A DNA stretch of 49,742 bases, from NCBI GenBank assembly GCA_947496715.1, contig CANMDT010000009.1, positions 1 to 49,742 of the forward strand, given 5' to 3'. Shown in pieces: positions 1 through 9,100 of the stretch (position 1 is the stretch's first letter; every line of letters begins with the position of its first letter). A program made the position numbers and the translations under genes. The notes beneath the pieces are model-generated. The model did no database searches, was not told the origin of the DNA, and saw only the letters and a list, made by a program, of their open reading frames with translations. This DNA is from Myxococcales bacterium (GTDB lineage Bacteria; Myxococcota_A; Bradymonadia; REDH01).

Positions 1-540
1 CTCGCCCTCGAGGTCCTCCAGATGCCCCACCGCGACAGCCGCGATGTGGTCGGGGCCTACCTCATCTCGCTGCTCGTCGCCGATGCCTTCGGCTGCAACC
101 GGCGCTGGGAGCCGCGCCTCGACCGGTACCAGCAGCTCATCGAAGAGGCGATCTGGGCCGAGGCGCAGCTCGAACAGTCCGGCTTCGCTCCGAGCGACGA
201 CCCACTCTCTCGCCACCTCGATGAGCTCTCCGATGCTCTCGACTGCCCCTCGCGCGAGCTCGCCGAACTGTGCGGCGGTGCCGGTGCTGACGCCCGCCAG
301 TCCATCCCCTTCTGCGTCGCGCTGCTCTGCGGCCGCGCCTGGGACTTCGACGAAGGGGTCACCGCGGCGGTGATGGGCGGCGGCGATGCCGACACCAACG
401 GCGCCATCGTCGGCACCATCCTCGGCATCGCCTGCGGCGTGCGGAAGATGCCGCGCCGCTTCGTCGAAAAGATTGAGGAGGCCGAGCTCATCCGCGAGTC
501 TGGCCAACTCCTCGCAGGTTGGCTCGGGCGCGAGAGCTAG
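1..540 (+). CDS. ADP-ribosylglycohydrolase family protein (C-terminal part)
   Basis: The frame is open from the first base of the window, so the N-terminus lies upstream and only about 179 C-terminal residues are seen. The motif GGDADTNGAIVG near the middle matches the conserved GGDxDTxxxIxG metal-binding signature of ADP-ribosylglycohydrolases (DraG/ARH fold), whose paired Asp residues hold Mg2+ for hydrolysis of ADP-ribose from proteins or small molecules. The surrounding sequence is helical, as expected for this all-alpha family. Its TAG stop shares the tetranucleotide CTAG (537-540) with the stop of the convergent L,D-transpeptidase gene. The substrate cannot be inferred from what is visible. 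Family assignment is good; the first catalytic Asp motif of the family lies outside the window and could not be checked. Confidence 0.82.
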   Translation, partial: LALEVLQMPHRDSRDVVGAYLISLLVADAFGCNRRWEPRLDRYQQLIEEAIWAEAQLEQSGFAPSDDPLSRHLDELSDALDCPSRELAELCGGAGADARQSIPFCVALLCGRAWDFDEGVTAAVMGGGDADTNGAIVGTILGIACGVRKMPRRFVEKIEEAELIRESGQLLAGWLGRES

Positions 541-2669
541 GGCCCTAGGTCGCCAGCCGCGGGGCTCGCAGGGTCTGCCACGGGCTCGGGCACGGGCACC
601 ACGACAGCCTTCGGATCGGTCATCGCGCCCGCCTGGTCGCGGAGCATCACCCTGTTGTCTTCGCCCAGCACGAGTGTCTGCGTAGGTTCCTCTTTCGGCA
701 CGCAGGCGAGCGACTCTGCAGAGGGGGGAGACATCCTGTCGCGGTCATACTTGTAGATGTCTGCGAGGAACTCGGCCTGGCCCTCGTCGTTCACCCGGAC
801 GACGTAATACTCCACATGGACCGGCACCGGCGTCTTGAGGGTCAGCGTGGTCTCCTTCTTCTCCTCGAGCCTCTCGTTGTCGTCGTAGATCTTGGCGATC
901 TTGGCTGCGTCATACTGGCCGTCTTCGGTGAGCATGTGTTCGAGCAGTTTCATTGGGTCCTGCACCCGCATGCAGCCGTGTGAGAAGGCCCGCACCGGGT
1001 AGGCGAAGAAGGCCTTCTTGTTGGTGTCGTGCATGTAGGTGCTGAACGGGTTGGGGAACATGAACTTCACCAGCCCCAGCGCGTTGTCTTCGCCGGGCCG
1101 CTGCCGAATCACCTCTTCGCCCCTGATCGTCACCCTCTCGATGCCGAGCCTCTCAAAGTAGTCTTCGGCCTCGAGCAGCTCAGGGAGGAGCTCCTCGTTG
1201 AGGATACGCTGCGGCACATTCCAGAAGGGGTTGAGCGTGATGTAGGTCATGCGGGCCGACTGCAGCGGCGTGGCATTGGCATACTTCCAGCTCTTCGTCT
1301 CGGGGTCGCACTCGCGCGTGGTGTTGCCCACCACGATGCGGAAGCGCATCGCCCGCTTGCCGTCGCGCCAGACCTCCGCGTGGAAGTCCGGGATGTTGAC
1401 GAAGACGAAGTCGAGGTCGTCACCGATACGGCTCTCGCGCCAACGCTGCAGCGTCAGATCGAGCTGCTTCAGCCGCTGCTCCGCCGTCACATTCAGCGAG
1501 CTGAAGAGCTCCTTGTAGAGCCCCCGCTTGGGGTCAAGCTGGTGGCCAACCATGTAGTCCGCCACCGCCTTGCCGAGCGGCTCGTCGAAGCGGTCGTCGA
1601 GCGGGCCCACCGCGTAGCCCTCCTCCGACAGCCGGACTTTGAGGGTTGCCACCTGTGGTCCATGGGTTCCCCGCGAGCCGGTAAAGGCCGTCACCTTGGG
1701 CCAGCCGCCCTTGGCGACCAGCGCCGCATACCGCTTCCGAACCTCGAGCAACTTTCCATACTGATCGTGCCGCGGTGGCAGCGAAGAGAGAAGCGCATTG
1801 GCCACCTCGGAGCTCAGCGCAGCCGCGGCATCATCGAAGAGTTTGGCCAGCCGTGCCTCAACCACCTTCGCGCGGGCGGCAGGCTCCTTGGGGTCATCGA
1901 GCGTCGCCGCGTTGCCCAGCCCTTGGTCGGAGCCGTAGTCGAGGAGCGCGTCGGCAAGGAGCGCCTCCAAGGTCGCTCGTGCGCCGCGTGCGCCGCGCGC
2001 CAGCTCGAGCCTGGCCGCGTGGGCTCGGGCATACTCCGGAGCGGTCGAGGTCGCCGCATCGCCGAGCACCGCAGTCAGCGCCGCCATCGCAACATTGGGG
2101 GCAGAGGCCACGCTCGGAACATCGGTCGCCGCCACGAGCGCCTGCTTCAGCACCCGCTCAAACCCGAAAGGCGGCGCATGACGGAGCCCCGCATCCCACT
2201 CGGTAAGTGAGGTCAGCGCTTCGCGGATCTCGACCTGGTGGTAGGCCTTGGGGTCGAGCCCGTGTTCTGGCGAGAGCGCAACGGCATCAACAACCGACTG
2301 CCCGACCGGCGTGAGGCCCGACGCGGTGGTCAGGAAGGGGGCGCCTTTGCGGACCTCGTAGAGCCGCAGCAGCGTGCGCTCTCGCTTGAGGAGCTTGGCG
2401 AACTCGGTGCTCCGCAACACCGCCTCGACCGGGGCCTGCGTCAGCTGCGCATCGAACCAGGCAAGGTAGGTCGCTTCGAGCTGGTCTTCCAGCGCCTCAC
2501 GCGCAGCGTCAGGCGTCGTCGGCAGTGCCGCCGAGCCCTCCCCCACCGCAGGGCTCTCGCCACTACATCCCGCAAGCGCCAAGGCCAGACCGAACACTGT
2601 CCGCAGCGCGCGGCGTGCGCCGGCTGCAGCGAGGTCGGAGGCCGAGTGGGCAAGGTTGCGGAACAGCAT
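537..2669 (-). CDS. L,D-transpeptidase lipoprotein with peptidoglycan-binding domain (YcbB/LdtD-like)
   Basis: A 710-residue exported protein. The start is placed at 2669 because AGGGAG lies 7 nt upstream and the following residues form a lipoprotein signal with a perfect lipobox LAGC (Cys35). A helical region of about 300 residues follows, then a peptidoglycan-binding-1 domain (about 333-378) and a YkuD L,D-transpeptidase domain. The catalytic motif is FSHGCMRV, with nucleophile Cys566 and an upstream His (HDTNKK, about 547). This order matches the long YcbB/LdtD class, which makes 3-3 meso-DAP cross-links in peptidoglycan. The protein probably acts in the periplasm while tethered by its lipid. 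A frame extension of 61 codons upstream of 2669 lacks a signal sequence and was not used. The gene is divergent from the glutamine amidotransferase and convergent with the ADP-ribosylglycohydrolase. Function is confident; cross-linking specificity is inferred from the family. Confidence 0.92.
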   Translation of the reverse strand: MLFRNLAHSASDLAAAGARRALRTVFGLALALAGCSGESPAVGEGSAALPTTPDAAREALEDQLEATYLAWFDAQLTQAPVEAVLRSTEFAKLLKRERTLLRLYEVRKGAPFLTTASGLTPVGQSVVDAVALSPEHGLDPKAYHQVEIREALTSLTEWDAGLRHAPPFGFERVLKQALVAATDVPSVASAPNVAMAALTAVLGDAATSTAPEYARAHAARLELARGARGARATLEALLADALLDYGSDQGLGNAATLDDPKEPAARAKVVEARLAKLFDDAAAALSSEVANALLSSLPPRHDQYGKLLEVRKRYAALVAKGGWPKVTAFTGSRGTHGPQVATLKVRLSEEGYAVGPLDDRFDEPLGKAVADYMVGHQLDPKRGLYKELFSSLNVTAEQRLKQLDLTLQRWRESRIGDDLDFVFVNIPDFHAEVWRDGKRAMRFRIVVGNTTRECDPETKSWKYANATPLQSARMTYITLNPFWNVPQRILNEELLPELLEAEDYFERLGIERVTIRGEEVIRQRPGEDNALGLVKFMFPNPFSTYMHDTNKKAFFAYPVRAFSHGCMRVQDPMKLLEHMLTEDGQYDAAKIAKIYDDNERLEEKKETTLTLKTPVPVHVEYYVVRVNDEGQAEFLADIYKYDRDRMSPPSAESLACVPKEEPTQTLVLGEDNRVMLRDQAGAMTDPKAVVVPVPEPVADPASPAAGDLGP

Positions 2670-2705
2670 GGCAGACTCCCTGACGGTTGGTCGAGGTTGT
2701 GGGTA

Positions 2706-2749
2706 CGATCGCCCGATCGCAGCGTCAAACTTCGGAGGTTTTCGCCTCC
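2706..2749. repeat. Two small inverted-repeat elements in the divergent ldt/amidotransferase intergenic region
   Basis: CGATCG is repeated at 2706-2711 and 2714-2719, separated by CC. Further on, GGAGG-TTTTCG-CCTCC (2734-2749) can form a short hairpin. Both lie in the 164-bp region that must carry the promoters of the two divergent genes. They could be operator sequences, but short GC-rich palindromes also arise by chance. Confidence 0.3.
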
Positions 2750-2771
2750 CGATCTGGCCCGCGCGAAGTCG

Positions 2772-2800
2772 TTGGCAGCGACGCCGAATCGGAATACCCT
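2772..2800 (+). promoter_or_regulatory. Candidate sigma-70-type promoter of the glutamine amidotransferase gene
   Basis: TTGGCA (2772-2777, five of six matches to TTGACA), a 17-nt spacer and TACCCT (2795-2800, three of six matches to TATAAT). The predicted transcript would start near 2807, about 27 nt before the ATG at 2834, and would include the GAGGAAG ribosome-binding site. The exact spacer and position support it; the -10 match is weak. Confidence 0.4.
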
Positions 2801-2833
2801 CGGGGGAGGAATTGTGTGCGTTCGAGGAAGAAG

Positions 2834-3682
2834 ATGTGTCGTCTGTATGCACAACGCTCGTCGCAGTCGGAAGATGCGCGGGCCTCGCTCGTGGGTGATG
2901 GCCGCTCCATGGCCTCGCTCAGCGAGCACCACCCGGACGGCTGGGGGCTCGCTACCTTTGGCCCCGAGGGCGCCGTGCTGCACAAGCAGCCGCTCCGCGC
3001 CGGCAGCGACCCGCACTTTCATGCGGTTGCCGGTGCAGCCTGTGCGCCGACGCTCCTCTGCCATATCCGCAAGGCGACCCACGGCGGTCTCGCACAGGAG
3101 AACTGCCACCCCTTCCGGCACGGCCGCTGGGTCTTCGCCCACAACGGAACCTGCTACGGATTTGCTGGCTTCCGAGAGCGCCTCATCGCCGGTCTTCGAG
3201 AGCCCCTGCGGGCCCACATCGAGGGGCAGACCGACAGCGAGGTTCTCTTCTATCTGCTACTCAGCCGGCTCGACGCAGCGCTGATCGACCGAGATGCCCC
3301 TATCTCGCTCGATGACCTCGCCCGCGCCGCCCGGGAGGCGACCGACCTCATATGGGCCGAGATACCCGACCGACACCCCGCAACCTGCCATTACGAAGAC
3401 CCTACCTGCCTCTCCTTCTTGCTCACCGACGGAGAGGTCTTGCTCGCCCATCAGGGCGGTCGCCCGCTCCACTTTGTGGTCGATGCACCGGGCGCGCAGA
3501 CCACGCAGGCCCGCTGTGGTAGCCCGCTGCGGCGCCTCCGTGTCGCCAGCGAGCCGCTCAGCTGTTCCGACGCCTGGACCGCGCTCGATACCTTCGAGAT
3601 GGTCGGCGCTGAGCCTCACGCAACGGACGGCTCGCTGCGGCTCCGCCGCTTCGCGCCCGGACTCCCCGCCACCGCTTTCTGA
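2834..3682 (+). CDS. Class II glutamine amidotransferase (YafJ-like)
   Basis: A 282-residue cytoplasmic protein beginning MCRLYA, so that removal of Met exposes the N-terminal Cys nucleophile that defines class II (Ntn) glutaminase domains. The start at 2834 is fixed by that Cys and by GAGGAAG just upstream. Further family marks are SEHHPDGWGLA (about 33-43), the loop HIRKATHGG and ENCHPF, and FAHNGT, which line the glutamine-binding pocket. There is no synthase domain, so this is a stand-alone amidohydrolase/amidotransferase of the YafJ/EgtC type. The true substrate is unknown. EgtC-type activity would need an ergothioneine locus, which is not here. Downstream is a MYXO-CTERM gene with its own sigma-54-like promoter, so this gene is probably monocistronic. 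Confidence 0.88.
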   Translation: MCRLYAQRSSQSEDARASLVGDGRSMASLSEHHPDGWGLATFGPEGAVLHKQPLRAGSDPHFHAVAGAACAPTLLCHIRKATHGGLAQENCHPFRHGRWVFAHNGTCYGFAGFRERLIAGLREPLRAHIEGQTDSEVLFYLLLSRLDAALIDRDAPISLDDLARAAREATDLIWAEIPDRHPATCHYEDPTCLSFLLTDGEVLLAHQGGRPLHFVVDAPGAQTTQARCGSPLRRLRVASEPLSCSDAWTALDTFEMVGAEPHATDGSLRLRRFAPGLPATAF

Positions 3683-3781
3683 CGCAGCCCCATCAGGAGT
3701 CTGACGCCGGGTGCGCAGTCCCCGCCTTTCGCGCGGCGCTGCAGCGGAGGATTGCTTGGCAGATCAGCATCGCAACGGATT

Positions 3782-3797
3782 TGGCACGGACCGTGCT
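3782..3797 (+). promoter_or_regulatory. Candidate sigma-54 (-24/-12) promoter overlapping a perfect inverted repeat
   Basis: TGGCACGGACCGTGCT matches the sigma-54 consensus TGGCACG-N4-TTGC[A/T] at every defined position except one (G for T just before TGC), with the invariant GG and GC at the correct spacing. The predicted start site is near 3808, 46 nt upstream of the ATG at 3854. The same bases form a perfect inverted repeat, GCACGG-A-CCGTGC (3784-3796). No enhancer-binding protein gene is seen nearby. Confidence 0.55.
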
Positions 3798-3853
3798 TCA
3801 CGCTAGGTTGCCGCGCGTTCTCTGCGCCTTTCTCCCGCTTTCGGAGTGTTGTC

Positions 3854-5143
3854 ATGAAGACCAGTTCCCTGTTGTCCCTCTTGGTCCTCGCTGCGGCGAT
3901 GTCCGCGGGTGCCGCGGCACACGCCACCGACTGCACCAGCGATGCCGATTGCGCCCGCGGTGAGGTCTGTTCCTACACCGATGGCGCGACCCCCTGCATC
4001 CCCGAAGACCCCACCTGCGGAACCGCCACATCCGGCATCTGTACCTCGGTCTCCATCTCGGGCGACTGTGCCACCGATGCCGACTGCCCGGATGGCCTCG
4101 CCTGCGAAGAGGTCGGCGGTTCGGTCTGCTCTTCGCCCGCCTGCCCGCCCGGCGAACCCTGCCCGGAGCCCACCCCCTGCGAGCCGACCATCTTCTACGG
4201 CTGCGTCGCTCCCCCGCCCCCGCCCTGCAACGCCGACAGCGATTGCGGCGACGGCCTGGCCTGCATCATTGAGAGCTATGAGGTCTGCAGCGGCGGCGGC
4301 TTCGGTGCCCCCGAGCCTATGCCCGGCGGAGAGTTCCCCGGCGCGCCCGATGGCAGCGGCACGGGCACCGAGCCCCCCGTCGACTGCACCACCGAGACCT
4401 ACAGCTACTGCGCACCCCGCTGGATGGGTCCCTGCACCACCGCCGCCGACTGCGGCGACGGCTTCACCTGCGAGCCCGAACTCTCCTGCTACTGCTCCGG
4501 CAGCGGCGGCACCGATGTTCCGCCCGACACTGGCACCGGCTCGTCCGATGGTGGCTCCTCAGGCGGCAGCTCCGGCAGCGACGGCAGCGACTCCCCCGGC
4601 AGCGACTCCCCTGGCAGCGGCTCCAGCCTCCCCGCTCCCGATGGCAGCGGCACCGGTACCGACCCCTGCGCCTGCGAGCCCACGGGCAGCAACTACTGCG
4701 CGCTCCCCGACGAGCCCACCTCCTGCACATCGGCCTCCGACTGCCCGACCGAGTGGACCTGCGAAGAGCTCCCCTACGGCGACACCACCTGCGCGGTGAG
4801 CCCGGACGGCACCACCGACTGCCCTGAGCCGACCCCCGCCTTCTACTGCCTGCCGCCCCACTGGCGTGAGGCCATTGCCGCCTCCGACGCAGGCTCCGCC
4901 TACACCGGCTCCCGCAACGACGCACTCGGCGGCGGCGCGGAGAGCTCTACCTCCCCCCTCGACAACCTGCCCGGCGGCGCGCTTGATGCGGCGGCGAGCG
5001 GCTCGGGCACCGATTCGGCCCCGGCCACCAAGAAGGCCACCGACTCGGGTTGCTCCACCGTCGGCTCCAGCGCCGGCCTTGTCTCGATGCTCCTCGCGCT
5101 GGTTGGCCTTGTCGCCCTCCGCCGTCGCCGCATTCACGGCTAG
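3854..5143 (+). CDS. Secreted cysteine-rich protein with MYXO-CTERM sorting tail
   Basis: A 429-residue protein. The start ATG at 3854 opens a Sec signal peptide (MKTSSLLSLLVLAAAM, cleavage likely after AHA near residue 24). The mature part has at least five copies of a module of the form C-x-x-x-x-D-C-x-x-G-x-x-C (for example CTSDADCARGEVC), separated by Gly/Ser/Asp/Pro-rich low-complexity segments. The C-terminus (about 399-429) has GCSTVG, a hydrophobic helix and the basic cluster RRRR, the tripartite layout of MYXO-CTERM sorting signals that are processed and surface-anchored in Myxococcota. The cysteine modules suggest a disulfide-stabilised surface protein; no enzymatic motif is visible. 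It is monocistronic: a sigma-54-like promoter lies upstream and a strong hairpin terminator follows. An upstream in-frame extension (from 3752) lacks signal features. Confidence 0.85.
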   Translation: MKTSSLLSLLVLAAAMSAGAAAHATDCTSDADCARGEVCSYTDGATPCIPEDPTCGTATSGICTSVSISGDCATDADCPDGLACEEVGGSVCSSPACPPGEPCPEPTPCEPTIFYGCVAPPPPPCNADSDCGDGLACIIESYEVCSGGGFGAPEPMPGGEFPGAPDGSGTGTEPPVDCTTETYSYCAPRWMGPCTTAADCGDGFTCEPELSCYCSGSGGTDVPPDTGTGSSDGGSSGGSSGSDGSDSPGSDSPGSGSSLPAPDGSGTGTDPCACEPTGSNYCALPDEPTSCTSASDCPTEWTCEELPYGDTTCAVSPDGTTDCPEPTPAFYCLPPHWREAIAASDAGSAYTGSRNDALGGGAESSTSPLDNLPGGALDAAASGSGTDSAPATKKATDSGCSTVGSSAGLVSMLLALVGLVALRRRRIHG

Positions 5144-5148
5144 TCACG

Positions 5149-5162
5149 GCGGCTTCGGCCGC
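5149..5162 (+). terminator. Small GC hairpin with TTCG tetraloop after the MYXO-CTERM gene
   Basis: GCGGC-TTCG-GCCGC forms a 5-bp stem capped by a stable UUCG loop six bases after the stop codon. It has no T-tract of its own but sits just ahead of the longer terminator at 5170-5203 and may help transcript stability. Confidence 0.4.
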
Positions 5163-5169
5163 TAGACTG

Positions 5170-5203
5170 CGGGCTGGTCGTTCGACCGGCCCGTCTCGTT
5201 TTT
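5170..5203 (+). terminator. Rho-independent terminator with T-tract abutting the next gene's Shine-Dalgarno
   Basis: CGGGCTGGTC and GACCGGCCCG pair as a 10-bp stem with one G-U wobble around the loop GTTC (hairpin 5170-5193). The sequence TCTCG and then five T residues (5199-5203) follow. The next base begins GGAG (5204-5207), the likely ribosome-binding site of the downstream methyltransferase gene. It should end the MYXO-CTERM transcript and could attenuate read-through into the next gene. Confidence 0.72.
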
Positions 5204-5213
5204 GGAGCAGCGT

Positions 5214-6122
5214 GTGAGCAAGCGGGAGAAGCAGGCGGCCAAGGCCGCAGCCCAGGGGCCCGACGCCTTCGACCGCTGGTTCGCGGCCCGCTACGGCGAC
5301 CGCTGGCCCGCGCTCCTTGCGGCCATGAAGGGCACAGATGGGCAGGTCGCGCGGGCCAACCCCTTCGCGCAGCCCTCCGCTGTTGAAGCCCTGCTCGGAC
5401 CCCTGCCGCGCACCGCCCTCGCAGGCTGCTCGTCCGGTGGCCCGCTGCCTCCGCCCGCACGCGACGGCGCAGGCCTCTGCACCCACTACAATCTCGACGC
5501 AGCCTCCGTGCGTGTCGCTCGCGCCCTCCCCATCACCGACGGCGCACGCATCCTTGATCTCTGCGCCGCACCAGGCGGCAAGAGCCTCATCCTCGCCGAG
5601 CGCATGGGCAGCGGCGAACTGGTCGCCAACGAGCTGTCGGCTGCCCGTCGCGGCCGCCTCAAGCAGACCCTCTCCGACTATCTACCGCCCGAGCTGCGGG
5701 AGCGGGTCCGGGTGACCGGCCACGATGCCACCCGCTGGAGCCTCTACGAGCGCGACGCCTACGACGCCATCCTGCTCGACGCCCCCTGCAGCTCCGAGGC
5801 CCACCTCGTCCGCCAGCCTCCGCTGCCCGCCGACTGGTCGCCCGCCCGCAGCCGCCAGCTCGCCATGCGCCAGTATGCCATGCTCGCCGCTGCGCTCGAT
5901 GCGGTCCGCGCGGGCGGCTTCATCCTCTACGCCACCTGCTCCATCTCCGCCGAAGAGAACGACGGCGTGGTGGCGCGGCTGTTGGAGCGCCGCTCGGGCC
6001 GCGTGGAGATCTGCAGACTCGAATGGCAGACCGGCGAGGCCACCGAGCATGGGCAGGCGCTGCTGCCCGATACGACCGGAGAAGGCCCCATGTTTGCAGC
6101 CCTGCTCCGACGCGTCAGCTGA
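5214..6122 (+). CDS. RsmB/NSUN-family RNA (cytosine-5)-methyltransferase
   Basis: A 302-residue SAM-dependent methyltransferase. GTG at 5214 is chosen as start because GGAG (5204-5207) lies 6 nt upstream; the alternative TTG at 5202 would overlap that site. The SAM-binding motif ILDLCAAPGGKS, the catalytic motif IV DAPCSS and the motif VI ATCSI, each with a conserved Cys, are all present. They identify the NOL1/NOP2/Sun family, which uses two cysteines to methylate C5 of cytosine in rRNA or tRNA. The protein lacks the NusB-like N-terminal domain of RsmB and the PUA domain of RsmF, so it is a short form closer in layout to mitochondrial NSUN4-type enzymes. The target cytosine cannot be read from the sequence. 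It is convergent with the following large lipoprotein gene, 15 bp away. Confidence 0.88.
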   Translation: MSKREKQAAKAAAQGPDAFDRWFAARYGDRWPALLAAMKGTDGQVARANPFAQPSAVEALLGPLPRTALAGCSSGGPLPPPARDGAGLCTHYNLDAASVRVARALPITDGARILDLCAAPGGKSLILAERMGSGELVANELSAARRGRLKQTLSDYLPPELRERVRVTGHDATRWSLYERDAYDAILLDAPCSSEAHLVRQPPLPADWSPARSRQLAMRQYAMLAAALDAVRAGGFILYATCSISAEENDGVVARLLERRSGRVEICRLEWQTGEATEHGQALLPDTTGEGPMFAALLRRVS

Positions 6123-6137
6123 CGCTGCAGCCTGCGC

Positions 6138-9100
6138 TTAGGGGCAGATACATACGCTGAGGATGCAGTCGTCGTAGGTGGCGCCGTTCCAAGTCTTGGT
6201 GCCTGGCGCGAGCGGGAGCACGCCTTCGAGGCCCACACCCAGCGGAGCGAGGCAGTCCTGCACGTCGTTGGTGCAGACGCCGTTCTCGATGTGGAATCCG
6301 ACACCGCAGACGCAGGCGTTGCTGCAGCTGTCGTCGTTGACGAGGTTGCCGTCGTCGCAGAACTCGGTCAACTGAAGCGCACCATCGCCGCAGTAGGTCG
6401 TGGCACCCGGGGCGAGCGTGCAGGTCGAACTGCAGACGGTGCAGGAGGTCTGTCCGTAGGTGCAGCTCTCGGAGACCGCGTTGCCATCGTCGCAGGTCTC
6501 CGCGCCACCGATGAGGGTATCGCCGCAGACCACAAGACAGGCATTGCCGACGAGGCTGTACCCCGGCTCGCAGCTGGCGATGGTGCAGCTCCCGTAGGCG
6601 CTTCCGTTCCAGACCTGGGTTGCCTCGGTTGCCCGCTCCTTCGAGCAGGCGATGGTGTCAACGTCGCAGATGCTGCCGCTGCTGTGGTAGCCTGCGGGGC
6701 AGGTCGGAACCTGCGGAAGGACGGCGGTACGGGCGATGCGGAGGCCCAGGTCGGAGTTGCGATAGACGGGCGAGGTGCCATACCGCGAGGCTCCTCGGGC
6801 GCGTGATGCGTCGAGGCTCCAGCTGCCGCCGCGGAAGATGCGGCGGACGTCAGCGGTGGCGCCGAGCGGGTCGGTCGCGGTTGCGTTGGTCAGCGTGCCG
6901 AGCCGGTCCCAGACCCACTCCGAGACGTTGCCGCTGGTGTCCACCAGGCCATAGATGTTGGTCTTGTCGGGGCTCGCAACCGTGCCGCTGATGTGGGTCC
7001 TGTTGCCGCCGTTGCTGACCATCCAGAGGTTGCTGGCAGTCGCCACCGAACCCCAGAAGTAGGTGGTCTTGGTTGTCGCACGGGCTGCATACTCCCACTC
7101 GGCCTCGGTGGGCAGGCGGTAGCCCGTGCAGGAGAGGCCAGCGAAGGTGGCAGAGGTACAGCCGCTGTGCAGGCCGTCCTTCCAGCCGCCGGCCTCATCA
7201 TTGCAGAAGGTGAGCGCGTAACAGGCAGGCAGACCCTCGAGCACCGAACGCGCGTTGGCGTAGGCAATGGCCGAGAACCAGTCGAGCCGCTCAACGGGCG
7301 AGCCATCGTTGCTGTTCAGCGTGGTGCACTCGTATGCTCCCGTGGTCGTGCTCTGCGTGCAGGAGGGGTTGGTGCCGCCTGCCACGCTCTTCCAGCCGCT
7401 CTGCGAGAGCTCCGCCGCGCCGAGGAAGAAGGGACGCGAGATGGTCACCTGGTGCTGCGTCTCGTCTGTGCCGCGGCTGACTTCGCCGATGGGCGAGCCC
7501 ATGACGAAGGTGCCGGGCGGAATCCAGTTCATGCCAGGCGGCGCGCACCGGTCGTTTGCCGTTCCGGCAGGCGCTGTCGCGCAGAAGTTGGAGAAACACT
7601 GCGGGTTGGTGGTGCAGGCGCCACCCAAGTCTACCTTGGGCAGACACTCGGTGCCAGACTGGTAGGCGAGGGCGCCACAGGCGAGCGAGACGCAGGCGTC
7701 GTAGCTGGCGCCGTTCCAGACCTGGTAGCCGGTGTCGACACCCACGGCGCAGTCGCGGGTATCGGGGAGGCAGGCGCCGGCCTCAAGGTGGAAGCCGAAG
7801 CCGCAGACGCAGCTGTTGCTGCAGGTGTCTGCGTTGTCGGTGTTTCCATCGTCGCAGTACTCGGCGTTCTCGATGAGTCCGTTGCCGCAGCGTGTGATGA
7901 CGCAGGTGCCGAGGTTGAGGGTGTTTCCGAGCTGGCAGCTGGTGGCGTAGCAGGTGCTGTAGGCGCTGATGCCATCCCAGGTCTGGGTGCCGTCGCCGCC
8001 CTCGACGAAGCAGGCGCGGGTCTCTGCAGCGCAGCCGCCCAACTCTTCGTGGAAGGTGGGGTTGCAACTGACGACGGTGCAGGCGCCGTAGGCGGTGCTG
8101 GCCCAGGTCTGTTGGCCCGAGCCATTGGCGATGAGGCAGCCGCGCGTGTCGCTGGCGCAGGCCCCCGCCTCCACATGGAAGCCGCCGTTGCAGTAGTCCG
8201 GAATACAGGAGCCCCATGCTCCGGCGGAGTAGGTCTCTGTGCCGAAACCGTTGGCGGGCAGACAGATCCGGACGTCGCTCACGCAGAGGTCGGCCTCCAC
8301 ATGGAAGCCCGCGTCGCAGGTGGCCGCGATGCAGGTTCCCCACTCGGAGCCAAGCCAGGCCTGCGTTGCGGTCGCGGCGTTGGGGAGGGTGCAGGCCTGT
8401 GTGTCGCTGACGCAGGCGCCGGTGTCGAGGTGGAAGGCGGCGTTGCAGGTCAAGGCCGTGCAATCACCGAAGCTGAGCCCGGTCCAGGACTGGGTGGCGG
8501 TTGCCGCGTTGGGAGCAGCGCAGCTGCGGTTGTCGCTGAAGCAGAGGCCGCCCTCGAGGTGGAAGCCGGCAAGGCAGGTGGGGGCCTCGCAGGCGCCCCA
8601 GGTGCCGCTGGTCCAGGTCTCAAGACCCGCAGAGCCGTCCGAGCGGATGCAGGTGCGGGTGTCGTTGGCGCAGAGTCCGCCGTCGGTGTGGAATCCCGCA
8701 ACGCAGCTGGTTGCAACGCAGCCGCTCCACGAACCGGCGATGTAGGTGTCTACCGCGGCGGTGGCGTTGGCGATGGTGCAGGAGCGGGTATCGCTCTCGC
8801 AGGCGCCGGAGAGGAGATGGTAGGTCGTGTTGCAGCCTGTCGCGTAGCAGCTGCCCCATGCGGCGCCGTCCCACTCCTGCTCGGCTGCGCTTGCGTTGGC
8901 GAGCGTGCAGGTTCGCAGGTCGCTGACGCAGAGCCCCTGCGCGAGGTGCTCGCCCGCGGGGCAGCTGCCCGCGCCGCAGAAGCCCGCCGCACAGGAGAGG
9001 CCGGCCGTGCAGTCGGCGGCGATGGTGCAGGGCTGGCCGGTGATGCGGCAGCCGCCGCCCTCGTCAATGATCCCGTCGCAGTCGTTGTCCACGCCGTCGC

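Noticed and set aside
2834-3682. EgtC (ergothioneine biosynthesis) assignment for the class II amidotransferase
   Set aside because: No egtB, egtD or egtE homologue is adjacent; the SUMF1-like domains in the window are exported and are not EgtB.
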